DNA of 7,130 bases, taken from NCBI GenBank assembly GCA_017545325.1, contig JAFWOX010000097.1, positions 1-7,130 on the forward strand, in the 5' to 3' direction. Source of the DNA: Oscillospiraceae bacterium (GTDB taxonomy: Bacteria > Bacillota_A > Clostridia > Oscillospirales > Oscillospiraceae). Shown here in pieces: positions 1 to 6,499 of the stretch. The notes beneath the pieces were generated by a model. It saw only the letters and a program-made list of their open reading frames with translations, did no database searches and was not told where the DNA came from. Numbering within the stretch: the stretch's first letter is position 1; each line of letters starts with the position of its first letter. The position numbers and the translations under genes were made by a program.

Positions 1-3
1 AGC

Positions 4-48
4 AAGTTTTTCGAACAGGAAATACGGTAGAAATTGTTCGAAAAACTT
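4..48. repeat. Perfect 14-bp inverted repeat with 17-nt spacer
   Basis: The arms AAGTTTTTCGAACA (4-17) and TGTTCGAAAAACTT (35-48) are exact reverse complements, separated by 17 nt. Each arm contains the self-complementary TTCGAA, with centres 27 bp apart. No T-run follows on either strand, so it is not a classical terminator. It could be a paired protein-binding site or an RNA hairpin at the end of an upstream transcript. The inner halves CGAACA and TGTTCG resemble Gram-positive LexA half-sites, but they are far too widely spaced for a normal LexA box. Confidence 0.75.
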
Positions 49-57
49 CTGATTGAA

Positions 58-90
58 CGCGAAAGACACCCCTCCTGGGTTTCTTTCGCG
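58..90. repeat. Strong hairpin, possible terminator of an upstream gene
   Basis: The arms at 58-71 (CGCGAAAGACACCC) and 77-90 (GGGTTTCTTTCGCG) pair over 14 positions with one mismatch (C67 against T81) and close a 5-nt loop, CTCCT. The stretch after it on the + strand is pyrimidine-rich (CTATCTTCCTTCCC) but has no true T-run, so it is at best a weak intrinsic terminator for a gene before the window. A structured leader or processing element is an alternative. Confidence 0.55.
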
Positions 91-136
91 CTATCTTCCT
101 TCCCGTTTTCGTTCCATTTTCGGGTTTGTCTACAGT

Positions 137-164
137 CTGGGGGCGGCGGAAACGCCGCCCTCAG
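137..164. repeat. GC-rich hairpin capped by a GAAA tetraloop
   Basis: Positions 137-148 (CTGGGGGCGGCG) pair with 153-164 (CGCCGCCCTCAG) over 12 bp, with one G-T wobble (140/161), closing a GAAA loop at 149-152. GAAA belongs to the exceptionally stable GNRA tetraloop class if transcribed from the + strand. It lies about 45 bp upstream of the promoter -35 box, so it is probably not part of the radical enzyme mRNA started there. It could be a terminator remnant or one copy of a dispersed intergenic repeat; the window holds only one copy. Confidence 0.6.
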
Positions 165-197
165 CGCGTTTTCGGAGGGGATAGGGGAAACGCCATC

Positions 198-238
198 CTC
201 GGCACCGAGTTGACAGGGGAAAGCCGCGGTGATACATT
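198..238 (+). promoter_or_regulatory. Sigma-A-type promoter of the radical enzyme operon, with adjacent palindrome
   Basis: A perfect -35 box TTGACA lies at 210-215, followed by a 17-bp spacer and a -10 box TACATT at 233-238 (4 of 6 matches to TATAAT). Transcription would start near 245, giving a leader of about 125-130 nt. Directly against the -35 box lies CTCGG-CA-CCGAG (198-209), a short palindrome with perfect 5-bp arms in an operator-like position. The regulator is unknown. Confidence 0.6.
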
Positions 239-361
239 GATTGCAAAGCAGGAACCGATGTTCGGGGGACGGGGAGAGGACAGACCGAAACCGTCCGCCG
301 CCGCAGGCGGCATGAATTCTGCGCGGGACGCGGCAGGGATCCGGGGAGACCCGCTCCGCGC

Positions 362-370
362 AGGAGGAGG
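362..370 (+). promoter_or_regulatory. Ribosome binding site of the radical enzyme gene
   Basis: AGGAGGAGG holds two overlapping AGGAGG cores. The first (362-367) is 5 nt from the ATG at 373 and the second (365-370) is 8 nt from the ATG at 379. Translation may therefore begin at Met1 or Met3 of the annotated protein, a difference of only two residues. Confidence 0.8.
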
Positions 371-372
371 GA

Positions 373-2823
373 ATGCATATGTACGAAATCGACCGCTCTC
401 TTCTGGAAAGGATCGACGCGCTGGAGCTCAGCGAGCGGAACCGGCAGTGGCGCGACGCCATGAAGGCGGCTCCCTGGCGGGTGTATGTGGACCGGGAGCG
501 CCTGACCATTCAGTCCTGGCATGAGACCGAGGGGGAGGACCTGGAGATCCGCACCGCCAAGCTGCTGAAAAAGGTTATGGATAACGTGCCTATCCGGATC
601 CATCCCTTTGACGAGATCGTGGGCCGCCCCACTCCCGGCGTGATCGGATGCCAGACCGCCATCAACGTCTGCGGCGACTATATCCATGATATCTGGAACG
701 ACGACGGGATCATCGGCGTCACCCTGGACGCCTCCGCGATCCTGAACCGGGAGGAGCTGGAGGTCCTGCGGGAGGCTGCCCGCCTCTTCGAGCCCAACTG
801 CATGCCCAAGCGCACCTATGACGCCTGGCATGAGCTGGTGGGAGACTGGGCCAGGCAGGCGGAAGCCGGCAAGCTGAGGGACCCCGGCTTGCAGAACGGC
901 ATCACCGGCCAGAGCACCTCCGCTCTGGACTGGCCCAATATCCTCCCCGCCGGCCTGAAGGAATACATCCGCCGCTGCCGGGAGCATATCGACGCCTATA
1001 TCGCCCAGGGCGGCACGGATGTGAACAAGGTCTACTTCTGGCGGGCGGCCATGATCGTCCTCCAGGCCACCATCGACCATTCCCGCCGCTACGCGGCCCT
1101 GGCCCGGGAAATGGCCGCCGGGGAAACGGATCCCGGGGAGAAGGCCCGGCTGGAAAAGATCGCGGAGACCTGCGAATGGGTCCCCGAGAATCCGCCCCGC
1201 ACCTTCCACGAGGCTCTGCAGTTCATGGAGATGTGCTCCCTGGCCAAGATGTTCGAGAATCCCATGCAGAACAACAGCCACTGGGCCCGCGCCGATCAAT
1301 ACCTCTACGGCTACTTCAAGAAAGACCTGGCCGGCGGCGTGCCGCTGGAGCAGCTTGCCTCCGATCTGGCGGACATGATCGGCCGCTGGGGCACCCAGAC
1401 CTTCGTCTCCGACGATATGAACAAGGAGACCCACCAGATCAACTTCGGGATCAACAATGTGATGGTTGGCGGCCTGGGCCAGGATCATACGGATATGTCC
1501 AATGAGCTGAGCTACCTGATCCTCCATCTGGTGGCCAAGCTGAAGCTCTCCAGCCCCACCGTCGGCCTGCGCTGGAATGAGCGCACTCCCCACTGGATGA
1601 TGAACAAGGCCATCCGCACCAATCTGGAGACCCGGGGCGGCATCCCCCTGTTCCAGAACGATGAGGTCATGATCCGCAAATATATGGACTGGGGCATCCC
1701 CTATGCCGAGGCCTGCGAATGGCGGGGGCTGGGCTGCGTCTACCCCTGTCTGCCCAACCGGGCCGAGCACTACGGCGCCGAGGGCGTCGCCGCCTACAAT
1801 CTGGCGGGCGTTCTGCATCTGACCCTCCATAACGGCCTGGATATCAACGGCAACCGGACCGGGCTGGAGACCGGCGATCCCCGGAGCTTTGAGACCTTCG
1901 AGGAGCTTTACGAGGCCTTCTTCCGGCAGGAAAAGGCCCTGGTGCACAGGGGGCTCTGGCTGGGCGCGGTGGCCCGGGATATCTGCTCCGAGTTCATCCG
2001 CACTCCCCTGCTCTCCATCCTGGGCATCGAAGCCAGCATGGACCTGGGCCAGGATCTCACCAAGGCCCATCCCGACCACAGCATGTTCGGCGTCTCCGAC
2101 CGGGCCATCATCGATGTGGCGGATTCTCTGCTGGCCATCAGGAACCTGGTCTATGACGGGAAGGTGCTCACCATGGCGGAGCTCATGGACGCTCTGGACT
2201 CCAACTTCGCCGGCGAGCGGGGGGAGGAGATCCGGCAGCTCTGCCTGCGTCAGCCCAAATACGGCAACGATATCGAGGAAGCCGACGAGATGGTCAGGCG
2301 CATATCGGAGCGGTCTGCCGGGATCATCCTCGCCTTCGACAACGCCCCCTTCCGGAGGATGATCATCTCCCGGGAAGGCCTGGCCTGGCACTACTTCGGC
2401 GGCCTCGGCGCGGGAGCCCTGCCCAACGGGCGGCCAGCCCTGGAGCCTCTGAACGACGGCTCCCTCAGCCCCATGCGCGGCGCTGACAAGAACGGCCCCA
2501 CCGCCGTACTCCGCAGCGCCATGCGCTCCGGCTACAGCAGCGTATGCTGCGCAGCCGTGCTGAACCAGAAGTTCAATTCCTCCCTTCTGGGCTCCCCCGA
2601 GAGCATCGATAAGCTGGTGGCCTACACCAACGCCTACATGAAGGGGGGCGGCTCTCACATCCAGTACAACATTCTGGATACGGACCAGCTGAAGGAGGCC
2701 AAGGCCCACCCGGAAAACTACGCCGACCTGATCGTCCGCATCGGCGGCTTCAGCGCCTATTTTGTCCAGCTCAGCAAGGGCATCCAGGACGACGTGATCT
2801 ACCGCAGCGAATTCAAGCTCTGA
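373..2823 (+). CDS. Glycyl radical enzyme of the pyruvate formate-lyase family, substrate unknown
   Basis: An 816-residue cytoplasmic, oxygen-sensitive radical enzyme. The main barrel domain of the family (PFL-like) spans roughly residues 10-690 and the glycine radical domain roughly 700-816. The radical loop near the C-terminus reads R-I-G-G-F-S-A-Y-F, matching the family's R-V-x-G-Y-[ST] signature, with the radical on Gly792. The typical D-K-N-G-P-T segment starts at Asp705. The thiyl-radical cysteine is Cys455 in G-L-G-C-V-Y-P-C. In eliminating members such as glycerol, choline and propanediol dehydratase/lyase the loop is G-C-V-E-P; here the catalytic Glu is Tyr457. It also lacks the adjacent Cys-Cys pair of true pyruvate formate-lyase. 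Its length fits the 780-850 residue group, and no N-terminal microcompartment-targeting extension is seen. The activase gene follows 21 nt downstream. The family call is secure; the reaction cannot be named from sequence. Arylacetate decarboxylases are unlikely because the loop differs from their G-C-L-E. Confidence 0.95.
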   Translation: MHMYEIDRSLLERIDALELSERNRQWRDAMKAAPWRVYVDRERLTIQSWHETEGEDLEIRTAKLLKKVMDNVPIRIHPFDEIVGRPTPGVIGCQTAINVCGDYIHDIWNDDGIIGVTLDASAILNREELEVLREAARLFEPNCMPKRTYDAWHELVGDWARQAEAGKLRDPGLQNGITGQSTSALDWPNILPAGLKEYIRRCREHIDAYIAQGGTDVNKVYFWRAAMIVLQATIDHSRRYAALAREMAAGETDPGEKARLEKIAETCEWVPENPPRTFHEALQFMEMCSLAKMFENPMQNNSHWARADQYLYGYFKKDLAGGVPLEQLASDLADMIGRWGTQTFVSDDMNKETHQINFGINNVMVGGLGQDHTDMSNELSYLILHLVAKLKLSSPTVGLRWNERTPHWMMNKAIRTNLETRGGIPLFQNDEVMIRKYMDWGIPYAEACEWRGLGCVYPCLPNRAEHYGAEGVAAYNLAGVLHLTLHNGLDINGNRTGLETGDPRSFETFEELYEAFFRQEKALVHRGLWLGAVARDICSEFIRTPLLSILGIEASMDLGQDLTKAHPDHSMFGVSDRAIIDVADSLLAIRNLVYDGKVLTMAELMDALDSNFAGERGEEIRQLCLRQPKYGNDIEEADEMVRRISERSAGIILAFDNAPFRRMIISREGLAWHYFGGLGAGALPNGRPALEPLNDGSLSPMRGADKNGPTAVLRSAMRSGYSSVCCAAVLNQKFNSSLLGSPESIDKLVAYTNAYMKGGGSHIQYNILDTDQLKEAKAHPENYADLIVRIGGFSAYFVQLSKGIQDDVIYRSEFKL

Positions 2824-2844
2824 TCGCTCCCCCGGGGAACGATT

Positions 2845-3783
2845 ATGGAGGCGGAGAAGAAAAGGGATATGGATATGAGCGCAGCCGCACTGGTCGCCAA
2901 TATTCAGGGCTACTCCATCCATGACGGGCCGGGCATCCGCACGGTGGTCTTCCTCAAGGGCTGCCCTCTGCGCTGCCGCTGGTGCGCGAACCCGGAAAAC
3001 CTGGAGGACCGGGTGCGGGTGGGGTTCCTGGCCAATCTCTGCAAGCATTGCTCCCGCTGCGCAGGGGCCTGCCCCCGGGGGGCGATCCTCCCCGACCCGG
3101 AAAGGCGCATCGACCGCGCCCGGTGCGACGAATGCGGCGAATGTACGGAGGCCTGCTTCTACGGGGCCCTGGTGCGCTACGGGAAGCGGATGACCGCGGA
3201 GGAGACCTTTCGCAAGGTCCGGCGGGATAAGCTGTTCTACGATACCTCCGGCGGCGGGGTCACCGTCTCCGGCGGCGAGCCGCTGATCCACGGGGATTTT
3301 GTGGCGGAGCTCTTCGCCCTCTGCCGGGGAGAGGGGATCGGCACCTGCGCGGAGACCTGCGGCTGCGTTCCCCGCAGCGCCTTGGAAAAGGTGCTGCCTC
3401 TGACGGACCTCTTCTACTTTGATCTGAAGCTCATGGACAGCGAAAGGCACCGGGAATATACCGGCCGGGGGAACGAAGCCATCCTGGAAAACGCCCGGTT
3501 CCTGGCAGACAGCGGAGCGGCGATGCTTTTTCGTCAGCCCCTGATCCCTGGGGTGAACAGCCCGGAGGAGAACGTGCGGGCCACGGCGGACTTCATCCGC
3601 AGCCTGGGCCGGCCGGAGCTGCAGCTCCAGCTCATCCCCTATCACCGCATGGGCACCTCCAAATACGCCGCGCTGGATATCCCCTATACCCTGGAGGACA
3701 TGAAGCCCATGACCGGTGAGGAGGCGGAGGCCGTCCGGGCCCTCTACGAATCCTGTGGCATCGCCTGCACCGTATCCAAATAA
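2845..3783 (+). CDS. Glycyl radical enzyme activase (radical SAM)
   Basis: A 312-residue activating enzyme expected to cleave S-adenosylmethionine and abstract a hydrogen from Gly792 of the preceding gene's product. The radical SAM motif C-x3-C-x2-C is at Cys40, Cys44 and Cys47 in G-C-P-L-R-C-R-W-C. It is followed by a ferredoxin-like insert with two 4Fe-4S sets, Cys66/69/72/76 and Cys94/97/100/104. This insert is typical of activases for diol-dehydratase-like and decarboxylase-like enzymes and is absent from the short PFL activase. The SAM-contacting S-G-G-E-P is at 142-146, preceded by the usual Y-D-T-S-G-G-G-V-T-V. The start is uncertain. The ATG at 2845 has only GGGGA upstream, while internal ATGs at 2869 (Met9) and 2875 (Met11) are preceded by GGAGG, GGAG and AAAGGG, and the conserved domain begins only near residue 17. 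The gene shares an operon with the radical enzyme. Confidence 0.95.
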   Translation: MEAEKKRDMDMSAAALVANIQGYSIHDGPGIRTVVFLKGCPLRCRWCANPENLEDRVRVGFLANLCKHCSRCAGACPRGAILPDPERRIDRARCDECGECTEACFYGALVRYGKRMTAEETFRKVRRDKLFYDTSGGGVTVSGGEPLIHGDFVAELFALCRGEGIGTCAETCGCVPRSALEKVLPLTDLFYFDLKLMDSERHREYTGRGNEAILENARFLADSGAAMLFRQPLIPGVNSPEENVRATADFIRSLGRPELQLQLIPYHRMGTSKYAALDIPYTLEDMKPMTGEEAEAVRALYESCGIACTVSK

Positions 3784-3799
3784 CCGCGTCTCTCAGCGA

Positions 3800-3838
3800 C
3801 GATCCGAAAGCCTTTCCCGGCTTTCGGATCGTTTTTTT
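3800..3838 (+). terminator. Rho-independent terminator of the radical enzyme operon
   Basis: A perfect 13-bp stem, CGATCCGAAAGCC (3800-3812) with GGCTTTCGGATCG (3819-3831), closes a 6-nt loop TTTCCC and runs straight into seven T residues (3832-3838). It begins 17 nt after the activase stop codon and separates the two-gene operon from the regulator and transporter genes downstream. Confidence 0.95.
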
Positions 3839-3855
3839 CTGCCCGCGCCCAAATC

Positions 3856-3891
3856 ATACTGTCGGTATAAAAACAATTATCCTATCAGTAT
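3856..3891. promoter_or_regulatory. Possible operator upstream of the XRE regulator gene
   Basis: ATACTG (3856-3861) and CAGTAT (3886-3891) are inverted copies 24 nt apart. The left one also forms ATAC-N5-GTAT (3856-3868). The stretch is AT-rich between GC-rich genes and lies upstream of the regulator's promoter, as an autoregulatory site might. Arms this short can arise by chance in such a sequence. Confidence 0.25.
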
Positions 3892-3921
3892 TGCCAGTCT
3901 CTTCCCCTCCCCCAGCCCATC

Positions 3922-3957
3922 TGCTACAATAGTCCCGTCGATAAAGTGAAAAGGAGG
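3922..3957 (+). promoter_or_regulatory. Extended -10 promoter and ribosome binding site of the regulator-transporter pair
   Basis: TGC-TACAAT (3922-3930) is an extended -10 element with 5 of 6 matches in the hexamer. The -35 region at the usual distance (TTCCCC, 3902-3907) is poor, as extended -10 promoters allow. Transcription would start near 3937. AAGGAGG (3951-3957) sits 7 nt before the ATG at 3965 and is a near-ideal ribosome binding site that fixes that start. Confidence 0.6.
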
Positions 3958-3964
3958 TCCGGGC

Positions 3965-5038
3965 ATGGAACTCAACCTTGGGAACAATATCCGCACCTTC
4001 CGGAAAGAGCGTCGGCTGACCCAGGAGCAGCTGGCGGAGGTGCTGGGAGTCACGACGGGAGCCGTGTACAAATGGGAATCCGGCATGAGCGTGCCGGAGC
4101 TGAACCTGATCGTGGAGCTGGCAGATTTCTTCGACACCTCCGTGGACGCCCTCCTGGGCTATCGGATGAAAGACAACCGCCCGGATGCTGTCACGGAGCG
4201 GCTGAACGCCTATTGCCGCAGCCTGGACCCGGCGGCCCTGCAGGAAGCGGAAAAGGCTCTGAAAAAGTATCCCCAGTCCTTCAAGATCGTCCTTTCCTGC
4301 GCCGGGGTGTACCTGATTTTCGCCGCTGGAGATCATGATCCGGCCAAGGCCCGCCGGGCTCTGGAGCTGCTGGAAAGAAGCCTGGTGCTTCTGCCCCAGA
4401 ACGACGATCCCTCCATTGGGGAACACATCCTCTTCGGGAATATGGCCTACGCCTACGCGCTGCAGGGGGACTGGGAAACGGGGATCGAGCTGCTGAAGCG
4501 GCATAACGTGGGCGGCATCTTCAGCGACCAGATCGGGGTGAACCTGGCGCTCTACCTGAACCGCCCCGAGGAGGCGGCGCCCTATCTTTCCGAGGCGCTG
4601 CTCAACGCCGTTTTCTCCCTGGTGAATACGGTGACGGGGTACGTCTTCGTCTTCTCCGCCCGGGGGGACTATTCCTCCGCCCGGGATATCGTCCAATGGA
4701 GCCGGGATCTGCTTCTTGGCCTGAAAAAGGCGGATGACCCTGACTTTCTGGACAAGACCTTTGCGCTTTTCCGGGTCCTCATGGCCCACTCTCAGCTGAA
4801 ATGCGGCGAGCCGGAGGAGGCCCGGCGGGAGCTTGAGGAGGCAGACCGGCTTGTCCGGCGCTTTGACGCAGCCCCGGACTACAGCGTGAGAAGCACCCGG
4901 TTCACCTCCGCGGAGGCGGGCGCCAACGCCCACGACTTACTAGGCGCCACGGCGCGGGAAAGCGTGGAAACGCTGATCCGGTATCTGAAAAACGAGGCGC
5001 TCGACGCCCTGTGGAAGGAGTGCAAACCGTATGCCTGA
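3965..5038 (+). CDS. XRE-family helix-turn-helix transcriptional regulator
   Basis: A 357-residue DNA-binding protein. Residues about 5-66 are a Cro/C1-type helix-turn-helix domain: L-T-Q-E-Q-L-A-E-V-L-G-V forms the first helix and turn, and T-G-A-V-Y-K-W-E-S-G the recognition helix, followed by the usual P-E-L-x-x-I-V-E-L-A-D-F-F segment. The remaining 290 residues are predicted mostly helical and contain TPR-like pairs, for example A-Y-A-L-Q-G-D-W-E-T-G-I-E-L-L and a late G-E-P-E-E-A-R-R-E-L-E-E-A helix. Such a domain could bind a small ligand or peptide; this is inferred. The stop codon overlaps the start of the transporter gene (ATGCCTGA, 5031-5038), so the two are probably co-translated and the regulator likely controls the exporter and itself. 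No ligand can be named. Confidence 0.9.
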   Translation: MELNLGNNIRTFRKERRLTQEQLAEVLGVTTGAVYKWESGMSVPELNLIVELADFFDTSVDALLGYRMKDNRPDAVTERLNAYCRSLDPAALQEAEKALKKYPQSFKIVLSCAGVYLIFAAGDHDPAKARRALELLERSLVLLPQNDDPSIGEHILFGNMAYAYALQGDWETGIELLKRHNVGGIFSDQIGVNLALYLNRPEEAAPYLSEALLNAVFSLVNTVTGYVFVFSARGDYSSARDIVQWSRDLLLGLKKADDPDFLDKTFALFRVLMAHSQLKCGEPEEARRELEEADRLVRRFDAAPDYSVRSTRFTSAEAGANAHDLLGATARESVETLIRYLKNEALDALWKECKPYA

Positions 5039-6335
5039 GGAAACCGCAAAGAGCGAAAACGTATTCCGCAGCCGCAATTTCCGGCTGGTGTTCCTGGGGG
5101 CCCTGGTCTCGGAGCTGGGGGCGCTGCTGTACAGCTTCGCCGTGAGCTTCTATATTCTGGAGATCAGCGGGAACAACGCCTTCCTCCAGGGCCTGTATCT
5201 TGCCCTGTGCGGCGGAGTCTGCCTGGTGCTCACCCCCCTGGGGGGCGTGCTGGGGGACCGGTGGAACAAGGCGAGGATCATGTTTGTCTGCGACTATCTG
5301 AAGGGCGGGGTCATTCTCCTGGCTACCGGGTTCATGGCCCTGTTCCGGGCGCCGGGCGTTCAGGTCATCATCCTCTTTATCACGGGGATCCTGGGAAGCG
5401 CCGTCAGCGGCATCTTCTCCCCCGCCTCCGCCGCCCTGCTTCCCCATATCGTGGAGGAGGACCGGCTGCAGCAGGCCAACTCCTATTTCACCGTGAAGAG
5501 CTCCCTCCAGGCCATCCTGGGCATCGTGCTGGCCGGCATCCTCTACGCGGCGGTATCCATCTACGTCCTCTTTGCCTTGGTTGGAGTATGCTACGTCCTC
5601 TCCGGCGTATCGGAAATGTTCATCCGCTATGCCCATGTGGTCCCGGAGGAGAAGCTCAGCCTTCGGCTGGTCCTGGGGGACATGGGGGATGGGTTTCGGT
5701 ATCTCCGGACTCAGAAGGCCATTATGGCCCTGATGATCGCCATCCTGTTCATCAACTTTTTCTTTGAACCCATCTCCGGGAACTTCATCCCCTACTTCGT
5801 GAAGACGGATATCGCCGGAGCGCCGGCCTACCTCTTCTCCCGGCTGCTGACGCCGGAGCTCTGGTCCTCCGTGTTCAGCGTCCTTCTGGGCTTCAGCTCC
5901 CTGGCGGGAGCGGTCATCCTCAGCGCCAGGCAGCAGGCGGAAAAATGCGGCAGGACGACGGCGCTGCTCCTCTGCGCCATGGCGGCGACCATCATCTGCC
6001 TCACCCTGGGATACTGGCTGCTGGTGGCCCGGGGGATCTCCCTGAACGGCTTCCTGCTCCTGCTCTGCGCGGGCAGTCTCCTCACCGGCCTTCTCGTCAC
6101 CAGCATCAATATCCCCGTGAGCACCGCCCTCATGCGGGTGGTGGACCGGGATAAGCTGAGCAAGGTCACCAGCATCGTCAGCGTTCTCTCCCAGGGGCTC
6201 ACCCCCATCGCCGCCGTGCTGGCGGGCGTCGTCCTCCAGTGTTGGGGCAGCACCCTCCTTCTCCTCATCTGTGCTGCGGGCTTCACCGCCGCGGCTCTTT
6301 TCCTGCTCTTCAACCGGAGCGCTAAAGAGATCTGA
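5031..6335 (+). CDS. MFS exporter, macrolide-efflux/EntS-like
   Basis: A 434-residue integral membrane protein of the major facilitator superfamily, expected to export small molecules with the proton gradient. Twelve hydrophobic segments can be read: about 15-43, 51-74, 82-104, 109-135, then a pair at about 158-200, and six more after a central loop containing V-P-E-E-K-L-S-L-R-L-V-L-G-D. The loop between segments 2 and 3 carries motif A as G-G-V-L-G-D-R-W-N-K-A-R (71-82). F-S-P-A-S-A-A-L-L-P followed by E-E-D-R-L-Q-Q-A-N-S is typical of the MFS_3-type branch with macrolide and enterobactin exporters. AAGGAG at 5015-5020 lies 10 nt before the ATG, inside the regulator gene, and the genes overlap by 8 nt. 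The substrate is unknown; a drug, a peptide-like compound or a metabolite are all possible. No clear terminator follows the stop codon. Confidence 0.9.
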   Translation: MPEETAKSENVFRSRNFRLVFLGALVSELGALLYSFAVSFYILEISGNNAFLQGLYLALCGGVCLVLTPLGGVLGDRWNKARIMFVCDYLKGGVILLATGFMALFRAPGVQVIILFITGILGSAVSGIFSPASAALLPHIVEEDRLQQANSYFTVKSSLQAILGIVLAGILYAAVSIYVLFALVGVCYVLSGVSEMFIRYAHVVPEEKLSLRLVLGDMGDGFRYLRTQKAIMALMIAILFINFFFEPISGNFIPYFVKTDIAGAPAYLFSRLLTPELWSSVFSVLLGFSSLAGAVILSARQQAEKCGRTTALLLCAMAATIICLTLGYWLLVARGISLNGFLLLLCAGSLLTGLLVTSINIPVSTALMRVVDRDKLSKVTSIVSVLSQGLTPIAAVLAGVVLQCWGSTLLLLICAAGFTAAALFLLFNRSAKEI

Positions 6336-6452
6336 CTGCCCCTTGTCCCGACGCGTCTGCAGCCGGAACGGAAGAAAAACGATGGATACCCGGGAGCCAA
6401 TCGAAGGGATCAAAGGGATGGAAATGGCAGCCAGGGTCCCCGAACGTGCATC

Positions 6453-6481
6453 TTGTGTCCGGTTTCCCTAACTGGTATAAT
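6453..6481 (+). promoter_or_regulatory. Promoter of the LOR-family gene
   Basis: A perfect -10 box TATAAT (6476-6481) is preceded by TGG, making an extended -10, with TTGTGT (6453-6458) as a half-matching -35 box at exactly 17 bp. Transcription would start near 6488. This is the best promoter in the window by sequence, and it implies transcription separate from the exporter gene. Confidence 0.75.
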
Positions 6482-6499
6482 TGGGAAGAACAAATGCAG

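Larger units (their letters stand above)
1..372. other. Non-coding upstream region of the radical enzyme operon
   Basis: No convincing gene is seen in these 372 bases; open frames here have no ribosome binding site and no recognisable protein. The stretch holds three hairpin-forming inverted repeats in its first half, a promoter with an adjacent palindrome near its middle, and a GC-rich transcribed leader up to the start of the glycyl radical enzyme gene. The first half may be the 3' end and termination zone of a gene lying before the window. The leader (about 245-372) contains a small hairpin at 297-311 (GCCGCC, loop GCA, GGCGGC) and a possible 6-bp pairing of 321-326 with 356-361, whose right arm touches the ribosome binding site. 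Confidence 0.7.

Noticed and set aside
12..40. LexA (SOS) box from CGAACA and TGTTCG
   Set aside because: Gram-positive LexA boxes have the half-sites only a few bases apart; here they are separated by 17 nt and no SOS gene follows.
126..524. A 132-codon + strand frame crossing the leader and the start of the radical enzyme gene
   Set aside because: It starts at a non-ATG codon in a hairpin, before the promoter, has no ribosome binding site, and runs out of frame into a gene with certain reading frame.
373..2823. Identification as choline trimethylamine-lyase, glycerol dehydratase or pyruvate formate-lyase
   Set aside because: The catalytic Glu of the eliminases is Tyr457 and the Cys-Cys pair of pyruvate formate-lyase is absent, so only the family can be stated.
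130..3645. A 1171-codon open frame on the minus strand running antisense to the radical enzyme and activase genes
   Set aside because: It mirrors genes with strongly GC-biased third positions, which removes stop codons from the opposite strand. The translation is a Gly/Ala/Pro/His-rich string without a recognisable domain, while the + strand carries all expected catalytic motifs.
4902..6413. A 503-codon minus-strand open frame opposite the MFS exporter, and a 359-codon one at 3854-4933 opposite the regulator
   Set aside because: Both are shadows of clearly recognised + strand genes and have compositions rich in charged or Gly/Gln residues with no domain pattern. The second would also run through the regulator's promoter region.
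6382..6471. Possible 29-residue peptide between the exporter and LOR genes, with GGAAG 7 nt upstream
   Set aside because: The ribosome binding site is weak, the peptide resembles nothing recognisable, and its end runs across the -35 region of the LOR promoter. Nothing beyond an open frame supports it.
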